Below are positions 16,398 to 24,709 of a DNA stretch of 64,000 nt, in pieces. Source of the stretch: Rubricoccus sp038746605 (lineage in GTDB: Bacteria > Bacteroidota > Rhodothermia > Rhodothermales > Rubricoccaceae); assembly GCA_038746605.1 (NCBI GenBank), contig JBCDKM010000012.1, forward strand, positions 62,001-126,000, in the 5' to 3' direction. The position numbers and the translations under genes are program-made. Under the pieces are notes generated by a model, which searched no databases, was not told the DNA's origin, and was given only the letters and a program-made list of their open reading frames with translations. Position 1 is the stretch's first letter, and each line of letters starts with the position of its first letter.

Positions 16398-17855
16398 ATG
16401 TCTGAGTTGATCCCCGACTCCGCCCCCGGCGCTGCCGCCAGTGCGGAGCCTCCGGACGTCCCGCTCAAGATCCTCTTCGTGGACGATGAGCCCGATCTGG
16501 TACCGCTCATCCGACAGAAGTTTCGGCGTCGCGTTCGCAGTGGCGAACTGGAGTTGGACTTCGCAGCCGACGGTCAGGAAGCACTCGACAAGGTCCTCGC
16601 CGACCCTGACATCGAGGTCATCGTGACGGATCTCAACATGCCGCGCATGGATGGCCTCACGCTCCTCGGCCACCTCGACGAGCTCGACCGCCGCCACAAG
16701 GCAGTCGTCGTGACGGCTTACGGCGATATGGAGAACATCCGCACGGCCATGAACAAGGGCGCGTTCGACTTCCTGACGAAGCCACTCGACATGGAGGACC
16801 TCCAGATCACGCTCCAGCAGGCACGCCGCGCCGTGGAACGCGAGCGCGAGGCCGACCGGGTCCGCCGCGCCCTCGGTACCTACCTCTCCACGGAGGTCGC
16901 GCAAGCCATCCTCGCCAACCCCGGCTCCCTCTCCCTCGACGGCGAGATGCGCGAGGTCAGCGTCCTGATGAGCGACCTCTCCGGCTTCAGCCAGATCTCC
17001 GAGAGCCTCCCGCCAGAGGCCGTCGTGCGGCTGCTCAACGTCTACCTCTCCGCCATGACCGACGTGGTGGACCGGTTCGACGGGACCGTGGACGAGTTCA
17101 TCGGGGACGCGGTGCTCGCCATCTTCGGCGCCCCCATCCGGCAACAAGACCACGCTGACCGGGCCGTGGCCTGTGCACTCGCGATGCAAGCCGCGATGGA
17201 TGAGGTCAACGAGGAGATGGCCGAGCTTGGCCTCCCGCACTTGGAGATGACCGCCGCAGTCAACTCCGGCGAGGTCGTCGTGGGCAGCATCGGGAGCGAG
17301 AAGCGCGCGAAGTACGGCGTGGTAGGCAGCCCCGTCAACTTGACCGCACGGATCCAGAGCCAGGCAGCGCCGGGCGAAGTGCTCATCTCCGAGGCCACTC
17401 GCGAGCGGGTCGGCGCGGCGCTGACGCTCTCCGAGACGCGGGAGGCGGGCCTCAAGGGGTTCGCCGAGAACGTCCCGCTCCACAGTGTCCGCGCGATTGC
17501 GGGCGCCTACGCCGCCGCGCTCCCCGACGACGAGCCGCATTACCGGCAGCTTCGCGAGCCCGTCCCCTTCACCTTTGTCCACCTCAACGGCAAGCGCGTC
17601 GACAGCGAGGCACTCCCTGGGCGTCTGGTCCGGGTCTCCGAGCGAGGCGCCGAGGCCGTCGTGGAAGCGACCGTCCCCGCGCGTGGAGACCTCCGGCTCA
17701 CCCTGTCGCTTCCCGGCACCGAGCCGACGCAGATCTACGCCAAGGCCACCCGAAGCGACCCCGAGGGCTCCGGGACGCGCGTCCGCCTCCGATTCACCGC
17801 CGTGCCCGAGATCATCGGAGCCGCGCTGAGCGCCCTCGCGCCCGAGTCTGCCTGA
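16398..17855 (+). CDS. Receiver + class III nucleotide cyclase + C-terminal PilZ-like domain
   Basis: This 485-residue protein has a CheY-like receiver (about 22-145, Asp 78 in VTDLNMPRMDG, Lys 128 in LTKP), a helical linker, then a class III adenylate/guanylate cyclase domain (about 180-350). Both metal aspartates are present (Asp 193 in LMSDLSGF, Asp 237 in FIGDAVLAIFG). The substrate region reads KRAKYGVVGSPVNLTAR, with Ser where Asp or Thr is usual, so base preference is uncertain. Residues about 380-480 look like a PilZ-type barrel (RLVRVSERGAEAVVEA). It makes a cyclic nucleotide under phosphorelay control. The propeller kinase starts 7 bp downstream and is its likely partner. Confidence 0.87.
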   Translation: MSELIPDSAPGAAASAEPPDVPLKILFVDDEPDLVPLIRQKFRRRVRSGELELDFAADGQEALDKVLADPDIEVIVTDLNMPRMDGLTLLGHLDELDRRHKAVVVTAYGDMENIRTAMNKGAFDFLTKPLDMEDLQITLQQARRAVEREREADRVRRALGTYLSTEVAQAILANPGSLSLDGEMREVSVLMSDLSGFSQISESLPPEAVVRLLNVYLSAMTDVVDRFDGTVDEFIGDAVLAIFGAPIRQQDHADRAVACALAMQAAMDEVNEEMAELGLPHLEMTAAVNSGEVVVGSIGSEKRAKYGVVGSPVNLTARIQSQAAPGEVLISEATRERVGAALTLSETREAGLKGFAENVPLHSVRAIAGAYAAALPDDEPHYRQLREPVPFTFVHLNGKRVDSEALPGRLVRVSERGAEAVVEATVPARGDLRLTLSLPGTEPTQIYAKATRSDPEGSGTRVRLRFTAVPEIIGAALSALAPESA

Positions 17856-17862
17856 GCCGCCG

Positions 17863-20800
17863 ATGCTGCGCCCCCCGTCCCTCGCCTACCGGCAGATCGC
17901 CCGCCTCGGCACCGCGCTCGCTGGGCTGGCAGTGCTGGCCGGCGGAATCCTCGCGGCGCCCATTCTTCTCCCGGCACAGACTGCCGATCCCGAACCGTCG
18001 CCCGTCTCCTATGCCGAGCGCGCCCTGTTCCGCCACCTGACCACCGAGGACGGCCTCTCCAACGAAGGCATCACCTCCGTCCTTCAGGACCGCTGGGGCT
18101 TCCTCTGGATCGGCACCTTCGACGGGCTCGACCGCTACGACGGCTACGACATCGTGGAGTACCGCCGAGGCCGCGATTCCACCACGATCTCGGACAACTT
18201 CGTCACGGCCCTCGCAGAAGCACCCGACGGTGCCCTCTGGGTCGGCACACGGCGCGGGCTCAACCGCCTCGACCGGGAGACGGAAACCTTCACGCTTTTC
18301 CCGCGCGAGCGCGGAGGCCTGCCCGACGACGACGTGATCGCCCTGCACGCCGACTCCTCTGGACACGTCTGGGTCGGCACTGCAGAGGGCCTTGGGCGCT
18401 ACGACCCCGAGACGGACGCCTGGACCGTCTACCGCCACGACCCATCAGACCCTGCCTCCCTTCCCCACGACAACGTCACTGCCATCGTGCCCGGACCGAG
18501 AGGCTCCATCTGGGTGGGGACGAGCGAAGGCGTCTCGCGGCTGGATCCTGACTCGGGGCAGTTTCGCACCTTCCGTACTGCGCCGGAAGGCGAGCTCTTC
18601 GGTGGCGAGGTTTCCAGCCTCGCCTTCTCCGAGCGCGGCCATCTCTGGGTCGGCACCTTCGGGAGCGGCCTCTTCCGCCTCGATCCCTCCCGGGACGACC
18701 TCGCGCCGGTAGACCTCGGATCCGTCAGCGTCATCTCGACCGTCTATGAAGACGAGCAGGGCACCCTCTGGGTCGGCACCTTCGGAGATGGCCTGCGCCA
18801 ACTCGATCCCGGCGCGGCGGCCCCTATCGAGTACGTCGCGACCGAGGCCGACCCGACAGCCCTCATCGACGACTCCGTCTCCGACATCTTTCAGGACCGC
18901 CAGGGGGTGCTCTGGGTCGCGACATACGGTGGCCTGGACCGGTTCGACCGCGCGCGTGGCACCGTGTCTCGCTTCCGCACCGACCCAGCGGATCCGACCT
19001 CCCTCGCGAGCAACGATGTCATGGCTCTCCTCGTCTCGCGGGACAACACGCTGTACGTCGGAACAGACCGTTCTGTGGACGTGAGGACGGGAGACGAAGC
19101 CTTCCGGTCGTTTCCTCTCAGAGGCGAGGTGGGCGATGCCGCCGCGCTGGCGCTCCTCCAGGACCAGGCTGGCGTGCTCTGGGCCGGTACCGAGGTCGGC
19201 CTTCGGCGCGTGACGCCGAGCGGCCTGGAGTCCGTCGCGCTAGACGCTGTGCCTGGGGGGACGCCCGTGAAGGCACTGCTGGAAGATCGCGCCGGGCGCT
19301 TTTTCGTCGGCACCTTGGATGGTGGCCTCGTCCTGCTGGACCGCGAGGCGGGCCAATCCGTCGCCTACACGCACTCGCCGGACGATCCCTCCAGCCTCGC
19401 ACATGACAACGTCCGCGCTCTCGCGGAAGACGCACGAGGCACCCTTTGGGTCGGGACTGCAGAAGGCCTTTGTCGCCTCGGCAGCGTGGCAGAGACCGCC
19501 CAGTTCACCTGCTTCCGTGGCGCGCCTGGGGATCCCGACGCTCTCGCGAGTGGCTTCATCAACGCGCTCCACGCTCGCGAGGACGGGTCGCTCTGGGTGG
19601 GCACGAGCGCGGGACTCCATCGTGTGGACACCGATGCGCCGGAGCGCGGCATCCAGCGCTTCACCGAGGCTGAGACGGACCTCCCGAGCGACGATGTGCT
19701 CGCCATCGTGGAGGACGACGACGGCTTCCTCTGGATCTCCACCAGCCGGGGACTCGCACGATTCGAGCCCGTCACCGCCACATTCCAGCAGCGCACCCTC
19801 GGCGGCGAGGGGACTGCGCGCACCCTCGGCGGAGCCGCTACCCGTGGTCCCGACGGCACGCTTTACTTCGGCGGCACCAACGGGCTCCTCGCCTTCGAGC
19901 CGACCCAACTCGCCGCCCTGAACCCAAATCCGCCACAGGTCGCGATCACGGCAGTGTTGCTTGGCAACGAGCCCATCGAACCGGGCGAAGATTCCCCGCT
20001 GCAGGTCGCCGCGCCGCTCGCCGAGCGCCTCCGCCTCGCGCACGACCAGAACTACGTCACCATCCGGTTCGCAGGGCTTCACTTCTCGGCGCCCGAGCAA
20101 AACCGCTACCGCTACCGGATGGAGGGCCTCAATGACGACGACGAGTGGATCGAGTCTGGCCGTCGCCGCGAAGCTCCTTATCCCAGCCTCGCGCCGGGGC
20201 GCTACACGTTCCGGGTGCAGGCCGCCAGCGCCGACGGTCTCTGGAGCGAAACGGGCGCGAGTCTGTCTGTCGTCGTCTCGCCGCCCTGGTGGCGCTCTAC
20301 GTGGGCCTACCTTGCCTATGCCGCGTTGTTCGTCGTCGGTCTCGTCCGGTTCGACCGCTGGCAGCGTGCGCGCGTGTTGCGCCAGGAGCGGGAACGGGCC
20401 GAACGCCGCGAGCAGGAGATCCGCGCCGAGACGGCCGAGGCAGAGGCCCGCAAGGCCGAGGCAGACCGCCAGCGCGCCGAAGCCGAGGCGGACCGACAGC
20501 GCGCGGAGACCCGCGCCGCTCGCGCTGAGGCGGACCGGCAGCGCGCCGAGGCGGAGGGCAAGCGCGAACTCGAGAAGGCGTTCTCAGAGCTCAAGGCGAC
20601 CCAAACCCAACTCGTGCAGTCGGAGAAACTCGCCAGCCTCGGGCAGCTCACCGCAGGCATCGCGCACGAGATCAAGAACCCGCTCAACTTCGTCAACAAC
20701 TTCGCGGACCTCTCCGTGGAGCTCGCGGACGAACTCGGCGAGGAGCTGCGCGAGAACAAAGACAAGCCCGTCTCTGCCATCCTCGAAGACGTGGACGCTC

Positions 20801-21474
20801 TCCTGGATGACCTTCGCGAGAACTCGCGCCGCATCCACGAGCACGGCACCCGAGCCGACCGCATCGTGAAGGCTATGCTGCTTCACAGCCGGGGCAGTGC
20901 TGCCGAGAAGGCTCGCGTGGACGCCAACCGCTTCGTCGAGGAGTACGCCAACCTGGCCTACCACGGCGCCCGCGCCAACGACAAGGAGTTCCAGGTCGAC
21001 CTCGTGCGCGATCTCGACCCAGCCGCGGGCGACGTGGAGCTCATCCCGCAAGAGCTCGGGCGCGTGCTCATCAACCTCCTCTCGAACGCGTTCTACGCGG
21101 TCGGGCAGCGGCGCAAGATCGACAATGCGGACTACGAGCCCACCGTGACTGTCGCCACGCGGCATCTCGCGGAGGGCGCTTCAGACTGGATCGAGATCCG
21201 CGTCGCAGACAACGGCACTGGCATCCCCGACGGGGTTCGGCAGAAGGTCTTCGAGCCCTTCTTCACCACCAAGCCAACCGGCGAGGGAACCGGCCTCGGA
21301 CTCTCGCTCGCCTACGAGATCGTCACGCAAGGACACGGTGGCACGATGAGTGTCGAGAGCGAAGAGAGTCAAGGGACCGAGTTCTCTATTCGCCTTCCGG
21401 CGCGAGGGACGGCTACCAACAGTGGAGAAGAGACGGCAACGAGCGAGGTGTCACCCGAGAGTTCGACGACCTGA
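17863..21474 (+). CDS. Propeller sensor histidine kinase (Reg_prop/Y_Y_Y)
   Basis: This 1203-residue membrane kinase has an N-terminal signal/anchor, then about fourteen LWVGT-type propeller repeats (two seven-blade propellers, about 55-680), a Y_Y_Y domain (about 690-800), a membrane helix (STWAYLAYAALFVVGLVRF) and an Ala/Glu/Arg heptad-rich coiled coil. The H-box follows (SLGQLTAGIAHEIKNPL), then an ATPase domain with N-box LINLLSNAFYAV, ADNGTGIPD and GEGTGLGLSLAYEIV. The arrangement resembles the sensory half of Bacteroides hybrid systems but without receiver or AraC output. It sits 7 bp after the receiver-cyclase gene, forming a likely cognate operon just upstream of the peptide genes. 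The ligand is unknown. Confidence 0.9.
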   Translation: MLRPPSLAYRQIARLGTALAGLAVLAGGILAAPILLPAQTADPEPSPVSYAERALFRHLTTEDGLSNEGITSVLQDRWGFLWIGTFDGLDRYDGYDIVEYRRGRDSTTISDNFVTALAEAPDGALWVGTRRGLNRLDRETETFTLFPRERGGLPDDDVIALHADSSGHVWVGTAEGLGRYDPETDAWTVYRHDPSDPASLPHDNVTAIVPGPRGSIWVGTSEGVSRLDPDSGQFRTFRTAPEGELFGGEVSSLAFSERGHLWVGTFGSGLFRLDPSRDDLAPVDLGSVSVISTVYEDEQGTLWVGTFGDGLRQLDPGAAAPIEYVATEADPTALIDDSVSDIFQDRQGVLWVATYGGLDRFDRARGTVSRFRTDPADPTSLASNDVMALLVSRDNTLYVGTDRSVDVRTGDEAFRSFPLRGEVGDAAALALLQDQAGVLWAGTEVGLRRVTPSGLESVALDAVPGGTPVKALLEDRAGRFFVGTLDGGLVLLDREAGQSVAYTHSPDDPSSLAHDNVRALAEDARGTLWVGTAEGLCRLGSVAETAQFTCFRGAPGDPDALASGFINALHAREDGSLWVGTSAGLHRVDTDAPERGIQRFTEAETDLPSDDVLAIVEDDDGFLWISTSRGLARFEPVTATFQQRTLGGEGTARTLGGAATRGPDGTLYFGGTNGLLAFEPTQLAALNPNPPQVAITAVLLGNEPIEPGEDSPLQVAAPLAERLRLAHDQNYVTIRFAGLHFSAPEQNRYRYRMEGLNDDDEWIESGRRREAPYPSLAPGRYTFRVQAASADGLWSETGASLSVVVSPPWWRSTWAYLAYAALFVVGLVRFDRWQRARVLRQERERAERREQEIRAETAEAEARKAEADRQRAEAEADRQRAETRAARAEADRQRAEAEGKRELEKAFSELKATQTQLVQSEKLASLGQLTAGIAHEIKNPLNFVNNFADLSVELADELGEELRENKDKPVSAILEDVDALLDDLRENSRRIHEHGTRADRIVKAMLLHSRGSAAEKARVDANRFVEEYANLAYHGARANDKEFQVDLVRDLDPAAGDVELIPQELGRVLINLLSNAFYAVGQRRKIDNADYEPTVTVATRHLAEGASDWIEIRVADNGTGIPDGVRQKVFEPFFTTKPTGEGTGLGLSLAYEIVTQGHGGTMSVESEESQGTEFSIRLPARGTATNSGEETATSEVSPESSTT

Positions 21475-21741
21475 CGCGAGGGCTCGCAGCACCTCCCAGC
21501 CGCTCTGTAGCCCTCCAGCGACGCGTCGAGGGTGGACCTCCCTCGCTCCACTGAACGGGAGGCACGTCATGTATCGCTCCGCACGATAGAGCCCGTACCC
21601 GATTCCCCTCCCGCTCATAGAGCTCTCCCCCGACTCACAGGTGGATCCCTGGGCATAGAGGGAGATCGGAGAGCACGGCACGAAGATGTCTGGTGCTCAG
21701 GTAGCGCCCCGGCGCTTTCCATTCCAACATCCTCTACTTCC
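21475..21741. other. Leader region of the short-peptide operon
   Basis: This 267-bp gap separates the kinase from the first GG peptide. It contains a GGCACG element (21676-21691) resembling half of a sigma-54 promoter, but no gene. Possible hairpins around 21480-21530 are weak. Confidence 0.45.
21676..21691 (+). promoter_or_regulatory. Sigma-54-like promoter candidate upstream of peptide operon
   Basis: CGGCACG, 4 nt, TGTCT: a good -24 element but a poor -12 element (TC where GC is expected). Its position 50-65 bp before the first peptide ATG and a sigma-54 activator gene in the same half-cluster are the only support. Confidence 0.25.
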
Positions 21742-21942
21742 ATGAGCGATAAGACGTTCGATGCCGAACTCTCCGACGCCGATCTCGAACAGGCGGCAGG
21801 TGGCATCATCGGCGACTGCACCGGTGGCTCTGTAAACCCGGGCAAGAAGGACCAGGACCTGTACACGGTCTCGGTCCCCACGAAGCCCTTCCCAGACGGT
21901 GGCTGTTTCCCGACCTACCCCAATACGGGGTCTGACATCTAG
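21742..21942 (+). CDS. GG-leader precursor peptide 1 (two-Cys core)
   Basis: This is a 66-residue peptide. The leader MSDKTFDAEL... ends at LSDADLEQAAGG, a double-glycine export signal of the C39-peptidase type. The predicted core of about 45 residues, IIGDCTGG... to ...NTGSDI, holds two Cys and several Ser/Thr, so thioether or disulphide formation is possible. The ATG at 21742 is chosen because it gives a leader of about 20 residues, like those of its neighbours. It is the first of four tandem peptides with spacers of 5, 13 and 28 bp. The cognate exporter with a C39 domain is encoded in the convergent half-cluster (38.5-40.9 kb). Confidence 0.8.
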   Translation: MSDKTFDAELSDADLEQAAGGIIGDCTGGSVNPGKKDQDLYTVSVPTKPFPDGGCFPTYPNTGSDI

Positions 21943-21947
21943 GCGTC

Positions 21948-22184
21948 ATGTTCGGCTCTCGCCCTCCGCTCCGATCCACTGCGTCTGAGCTTGCCTCTCT
22001 GCTGACCGATGCGCCGACGGTGCCCTCTGCTCTCTCCGACTCTGACCTAGACTCGGTCGCAGGGGGCTCCGGCTGCACCTCTAGCCTGGAACGCGAGATC
22101 CTGGATGCAGGCAAAACGTTCCGAGCAGACTGGCGAGACAGCATGCACGGCAGAAGCCGCCACCATCGCATCATTCGTTCCTGA
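21948..22184 (+). CDS. GG-leader precursor peptide 2 (one-Cys, cationic core)
   Basis: This is a 78-residue peptide. A longer leader ends at LSDSDLDSVAGG. The core (SGCTSSLEREILDAGKTF... HGRSRHHRIIRS) contains one Cys near its start and is basic at its end. It starts 5 bp after peptide 1, so they are surely co-transcribed. Not recognised as any named bacteriocin. Confidence 0.75.
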   Translation: MFGSRPPLRSTASELASLLTDAPTVPSALSDSDLDSVAGGSGCTSSLEREILDAGKTFRADWRDSMHGRSRHHRIIRS

Positions 22185-22197
22185 TTTCCTTCCTCCT

Positions 22198-22368
22198 ATG
22201 ACGGACAAGACCAACAAGACCGAAGCCCCGGCCCCCACCGAGGCCGAACTCGACGACAACCAACTCGAAGCCGCTGCCGGTGGCAGAGGCCCCATTTTCG
22301 AGGACCGAAACGAAAACGGCATCCCAGACATCTTCGAGCCGTCACCGACGTTCCCGACCTTCGACTAG
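22198..22368 (+). CDS. GG-leader precursor peptide 3 (acidic, no Cys, Ca-loop-like)
   Basis: This is a 56-residue peptide. The leader ends at LDDNQLEAAAGG. The core of 27 residues (RGPIFEDRNENGIPDIFEPS... PTFD) has no Cys and includes DRNENGIPD, which fits the D-x-N-x-N-G-x-x-D calcium-loop pattern of dockerin or thrombospondin-3 repeats. It starts 13 bp after peptide 2. Confidence 0.75.
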   Translation: MTDKTNKTEAPAPTEAELDDNQLEAAAGGRGPIFEDRNENGIPDIFEPSPTFPTFD

Positions 22369-22396
22369 TTCTTCCCTCTCTTTACCCACGACTCCA

Positions 22397-22564
22397 ATGT
22401 CTGATACCAAGAACATTCCCACGTCTATCGACCCTCAGGACGAGCTCAACGAGCAGGACCTCGAAAACGTAGCTGGCGGCGCCGAGAACCCCTGGGGGGG
22501 CGACTGGGGCGGCGATGGCGGCGATGACGGCTCCGCCGGTTGGTGGAACCCGAATGGCGGCTAA
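22397..22564 (+). CDS. GG-leader precursor peptide 4 (Gly/Asp/Trp-rich core)
   Basis: This is a 55-residue peptide. The leader ends at LNEQDLENVAGG. The core of 27 residues is Gly, Asp and Trp repeats (NPWGGDWGGDGGDDGSAGWW) ending NPNGG, without Cys. It resembles neither the other cores here nor a lanthipeptide. It is the last of the tandem set; a strong terminator follows. Confidence 0.75.
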   Translation: MSDTKNIPTSIDPQDELNEQDLENVAGGAENPWGGDWGGDGGDDGSAGWWNPNGG

Positions 22565-22586
22565 GCCTCTTCCGTCCATGGTTACA

Positions 22587-22620
22587 GGCGGGCTGGCCTC
22601 CGGGTCAGCCCGCCGCTTTT
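22587..22620 (+). terminator. Rho-independent terminator after the four-peptide operon
   Basis: GGCGGGCTG and CAGCCCGCC (9 bp) flank a 10-nt loop, followed by GCTTTT. It lies 22 bases after the stop of peptide 4 and is the most canonical terminator in the window. Confidence 0.85.
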
Positions 22621-22742
22621 CGTAATAGCGAGTCAGTTGTAGCGGCGAACCCGGTGGAGTCCGGGTCCTACCGAATGGGCGTCCTCCTCTACTGAAGTCC
22701 CGCTGATCCGCCCCTAGGCCCCAGAACCCGCCAGGAGACACA

Positions 22743-22758
22743 CGGCACGACGCTTGAC
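22743..22758 (+). promoter_or_regulatory. Sigma-54-like promoter candidate upstream of the NHLP-like peptide
   Basis: CGGCACG, 4 nt, TTGAC, about 30 bp before the ATG at 22789. The -24 box is good and the -12 box has GA in place of GC. It follows a terminator, so a promoter is needed here. Confidence 0.35.
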
Positions 22759-22788
22759 ATCTCCAAGGCCCACCCTTCCTTCAGATTC

Positions 22789-23127
22789 ATGGCCACTGCC
22801 TCCGCCCTGACCGAGCTCCTCTCCGCCAGTGCCGTGGATGGCGCCCTGAGGCTCCAGCTCAAGGCTCACCCCCATCAGACTCTCCGCTCGTGGGGGCTCG
22901 CTGCCCCCTCCCGCTCGGTGTACTTCGTAGAACCAGGGGAGACGCCCGAGAGCTACGAGGACTCCGAGACCATCATCGAGTTGCCCGCGTTCACAGGCCC
23001 CCTGGCGACCGACAACGAGCTTGACATCGATGAGCTTGCGGCCGTTGCAGGTGGCGGACGCCCTTATGCAGAGGCCGTCCGTTCTGTCCGTACCGCCGTG
23101 CGTGCGCTTGCATCTGTCGGCCTGTAG
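22789..23127 (+). CDS. NHLP-like precursor peptide 5 with amphipathic cationic core
   Basis: This is a 112-residue precursor. The first about 75 residues resemble the nitrile-hydratase-type leader fold (LLSASAVDGALRLQLKAHP, then YFVEPGETPESYEDSETIIELP). The leader ends at LDIDELAAVAGG. The core (GRPYAEAVRSVRTAVRALASVGL) has no Cys. It places Arg and hydrophobic residues as an amphipathic helix, typical of membrane-active peptides that need no modification. It has its own upstream promoter region after the operon terminator and a hairpin downstream. Confidence 0.8.
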   Translation: MATASALTELLSASAVDGALRLQLKAHPHQTLRSWGLAAPSRSVYFVEPGETPESYEDSETIIELPAFTGPLATDNELDIDELAAVAGGGRPYAEAVRSVRTAVRALASVGL

Positions 23128-23179
23128 CCACAGCCTTCCACCACGAGCCCCCGCAGTACCCCGTCTGCTTAGACCCTCC

Positions 23180-23197
23180 GGCAGGGGTCTCCCTGCC
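23180..23197 (+). terminator. Hairpin between precursor 5 and the kinase gene
   Basis: GGCAGGG and CCCTGCC (7 bp, 4-nt loop), 53 bases after the peptide stop and 19 before the next ATG. No U-tract. It could attenuate read-through so that the peptide is made in excess. Confidence 0.45.
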
Positions 23198-23215
23198 ACA
23201 CGCTGTCCATCTCGC

Positions 23216-23986
23216 ATGCTGGCACTTACCATCCTCTCCGGAGTCACCGCGCTTCTCCTCGCGGGAGGCATCGGATGGTGCCATCGTCGGTATTCCATGA
23301 AGGAACAGGAACTGTCGCAGTCTCGCCGCTACCTCGCGGACGGCCACGAGGCGGAGCGGCTGGCCGTCGCGCGGATGCTCCACGATGGTCCCATTCAGGA
23401 CCTCCACGCCCTCCGAATGCGGTTGAGCCTGATCAGCTTTTCTGCTGAAGGACCAGGGTCTCCCATCGCTCGCACGGCCACGACAGAGGTCGCGACCGGT
23501 ATCCAGGAAGTGATCCGGGAACTGAAACGCACGAGCGAAGCCCTTCGACCACCAGCGCTCGTGCCGTTCGGAGTCGGAGCAGCGTTGCAGGCACACGTGG
23601 ATCGGCTTCGGTCCCTTCATCCCTCGCGGAGGTTCTCCCTCGACCTCGACAACGATGCGCAGGCACTCCCGCTCTCCGTCCGCCTCGCGCTTTTCCGCAT
23701 CGCGCAGGCTGCCATCGGCCGCGCGTTCGCCCACAGAGCCGAACGGGTCTCCGTGGTCTTGAAGCTAGACGCAGAGCGGGTACTCCTAGAGGTCTGTGCC
23801 GAGGGAACCTCTCACGAACCGGATCGCTCCACCGCTCCCCCCCCCCTGTCCCTCATCTACGAGCGTGCGCAAGCGATTGGGGCACAGGTCCATACGGAGA
23901 CCGAACATTCCACGCGGATGCGCGTGCGTGTATTCGCACACCGTGACGCGCCGGAGTGGCGTGCACTAACGGTGCCCCCACTCTGA
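23216..23986 (+). CDS. NarL-type histidine kinase with degenerate ATP site
   Basis: This 256-residue protein has an N-terminal membrane helix (LALTILSGVTALLLAGGIGW), the HisKA_3 H-box (AVARMLHDGPIQDLHALRMRL) and a HATPase-like C-terminus. The conserved ATP-site residues are gone. Where the paralogue at 24.7 kb reads QEAMNNAAKHA and DDGVG, this protein reads QAAIGRAFAHR and CAEGT. Lacking N-box Asn and G1 Asp, it is probably a pseudokinase that regulates or dimerises with the active kinase, though it could be a phosphatase. The ATG at 23216 gives the membrane helix at the very N-terminus. A response regulator gene follows after 3 bp. Confidence 0.82.
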   Translation: MLALTILSGVTALLLAGGIGWCHRRYSMKEQELSQSRRYLADGHEAERLAVARMLHDGPIQDLHALRMRLSLISFSAEGPGSPIARTATTEVATGIQEVIRELKRTSEALRPPALVPFGVGAALQAHVDRLRSLHPSRRFSLDLDNDAQALPLSVRLALFRIAQAAIGRAFAHRAERVSVVLKLDAERVLLEVCAEGTSHEPDRSTAPPPLSLIYERAQAIGAQVHTETEHSTRMRVRVFAHRDAPEWRALTVPPL

Positions 23987-23989
23987 GCC

Positions 23990-24619
23990 ATGTCCTTCGC
24001 CCCTCTCCGCGTTCTCGTTGCAGACGATCACCCCGTGTGGCGCCGCGGGATCCGCGACCTCCTCTCGTCTCAGCCGGACATCCACGTAGTGGCGGAAGCA
24101 ACTGACGGCGAAGAAGCCCTCCGACACATTCGGACGGCCAACCTCGATGTCGCCTTGATCGACATGGAGATGCCCAAGATGACTGGCGTAGACGTGGCCC
24201 GGGCAGTAAAAGAGGAAGGCCTCCCCGTTCGTCTGCTCGCCCTCTCCTCCTACGATGACGCTGCCTACGTGTCGAGTCTCCTCCAGAGCGGCGCATCCGG
24301 GTATCTCACAAAGGACAAACCCCCGGAACTCATCCTGGAAGCGGTCCGGGCGGTAGCGCGAGGCGAGGGCCGCTGGTTTGTGACCCCCACTACCTCCGAG
24401 GATCCGGCCCCTTCTCTCTCGGAACGAGAGCGAGAAGTGCTCCTCTTGCTTGCCGAGGGCAAGTCAAACGGGGAGATCGCGACTCAGCTCTTTATCTCGG
24501 AGAACACCGTTCGGAACCATCTCGCGAACACCTACGCCAAGATCGGGGTCGCTACAGCTCGCGAGGCGGTTGCCTGGGCATGGCGCAACGGGTTCGTGGA
24601 GGGAGGCACTGGAAGCTAG
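23990..24619 (+). CDS. NarL/LuxR-family response regulator
   Basis: This 209-residue regulator has a receiver (about 6-125) with Asp 58 in ALIDMEMPKM, the switch residues LLALSSYDD and Lys in YLTKDKPPE, and a LuxR-type helix-turn-helix (about 143-205: LSEREREVLLLLAEGKSNGEIA, ISENTVRNHLANTYAKIGV). It is the expected partner of the NarL-type kinases on either side and a candidate activator of the peptide operons. The start ATG is 3 bp after the upstream stop. Confidence 0.93.
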   Translation: MSFAPLRVLVADDHPVWRRGIRDLLSSQPDIHVVAEATDGEEALRHIRTANLDVALIDMEMPKMTGVDVARAVKEEGLPVRLLALSSYDDAAYVSSLLQSGASGYLTKDKPPELILEAVRAVARGEGRWFVTPTTSEDPAPSLSEREREVLLLLAEGKSNGEIATQLFISENTVRNHLANTYAKIGVATAREAVAWAWRNGFVEGGTGS

Positions 24620-24709
24620 GCGCTTTACCAGTAGCCTCTGAAGCTGCTGCCCCCAGCGAGGCGCTCTCTCGAGACGGCTGCGCGACATAGAACGAAGTAT
24701 TCTGAGAGG

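Noticed and set aside
16152..17582. Long minus-strand frame extending the lytic transglycosylase upstream over the cyclase gene
   Set aside because: The signal peptide at 16151 marks the true start; the extension is antisense to the receiver/cyclase coding sequence.
20400..20600. Repeat-like DNA encoding EADRQRAEAE units
   Set aside because: It is the coiled-coil signalling helix of the propeller kinase, not a mobile or tandem DNA repeat.
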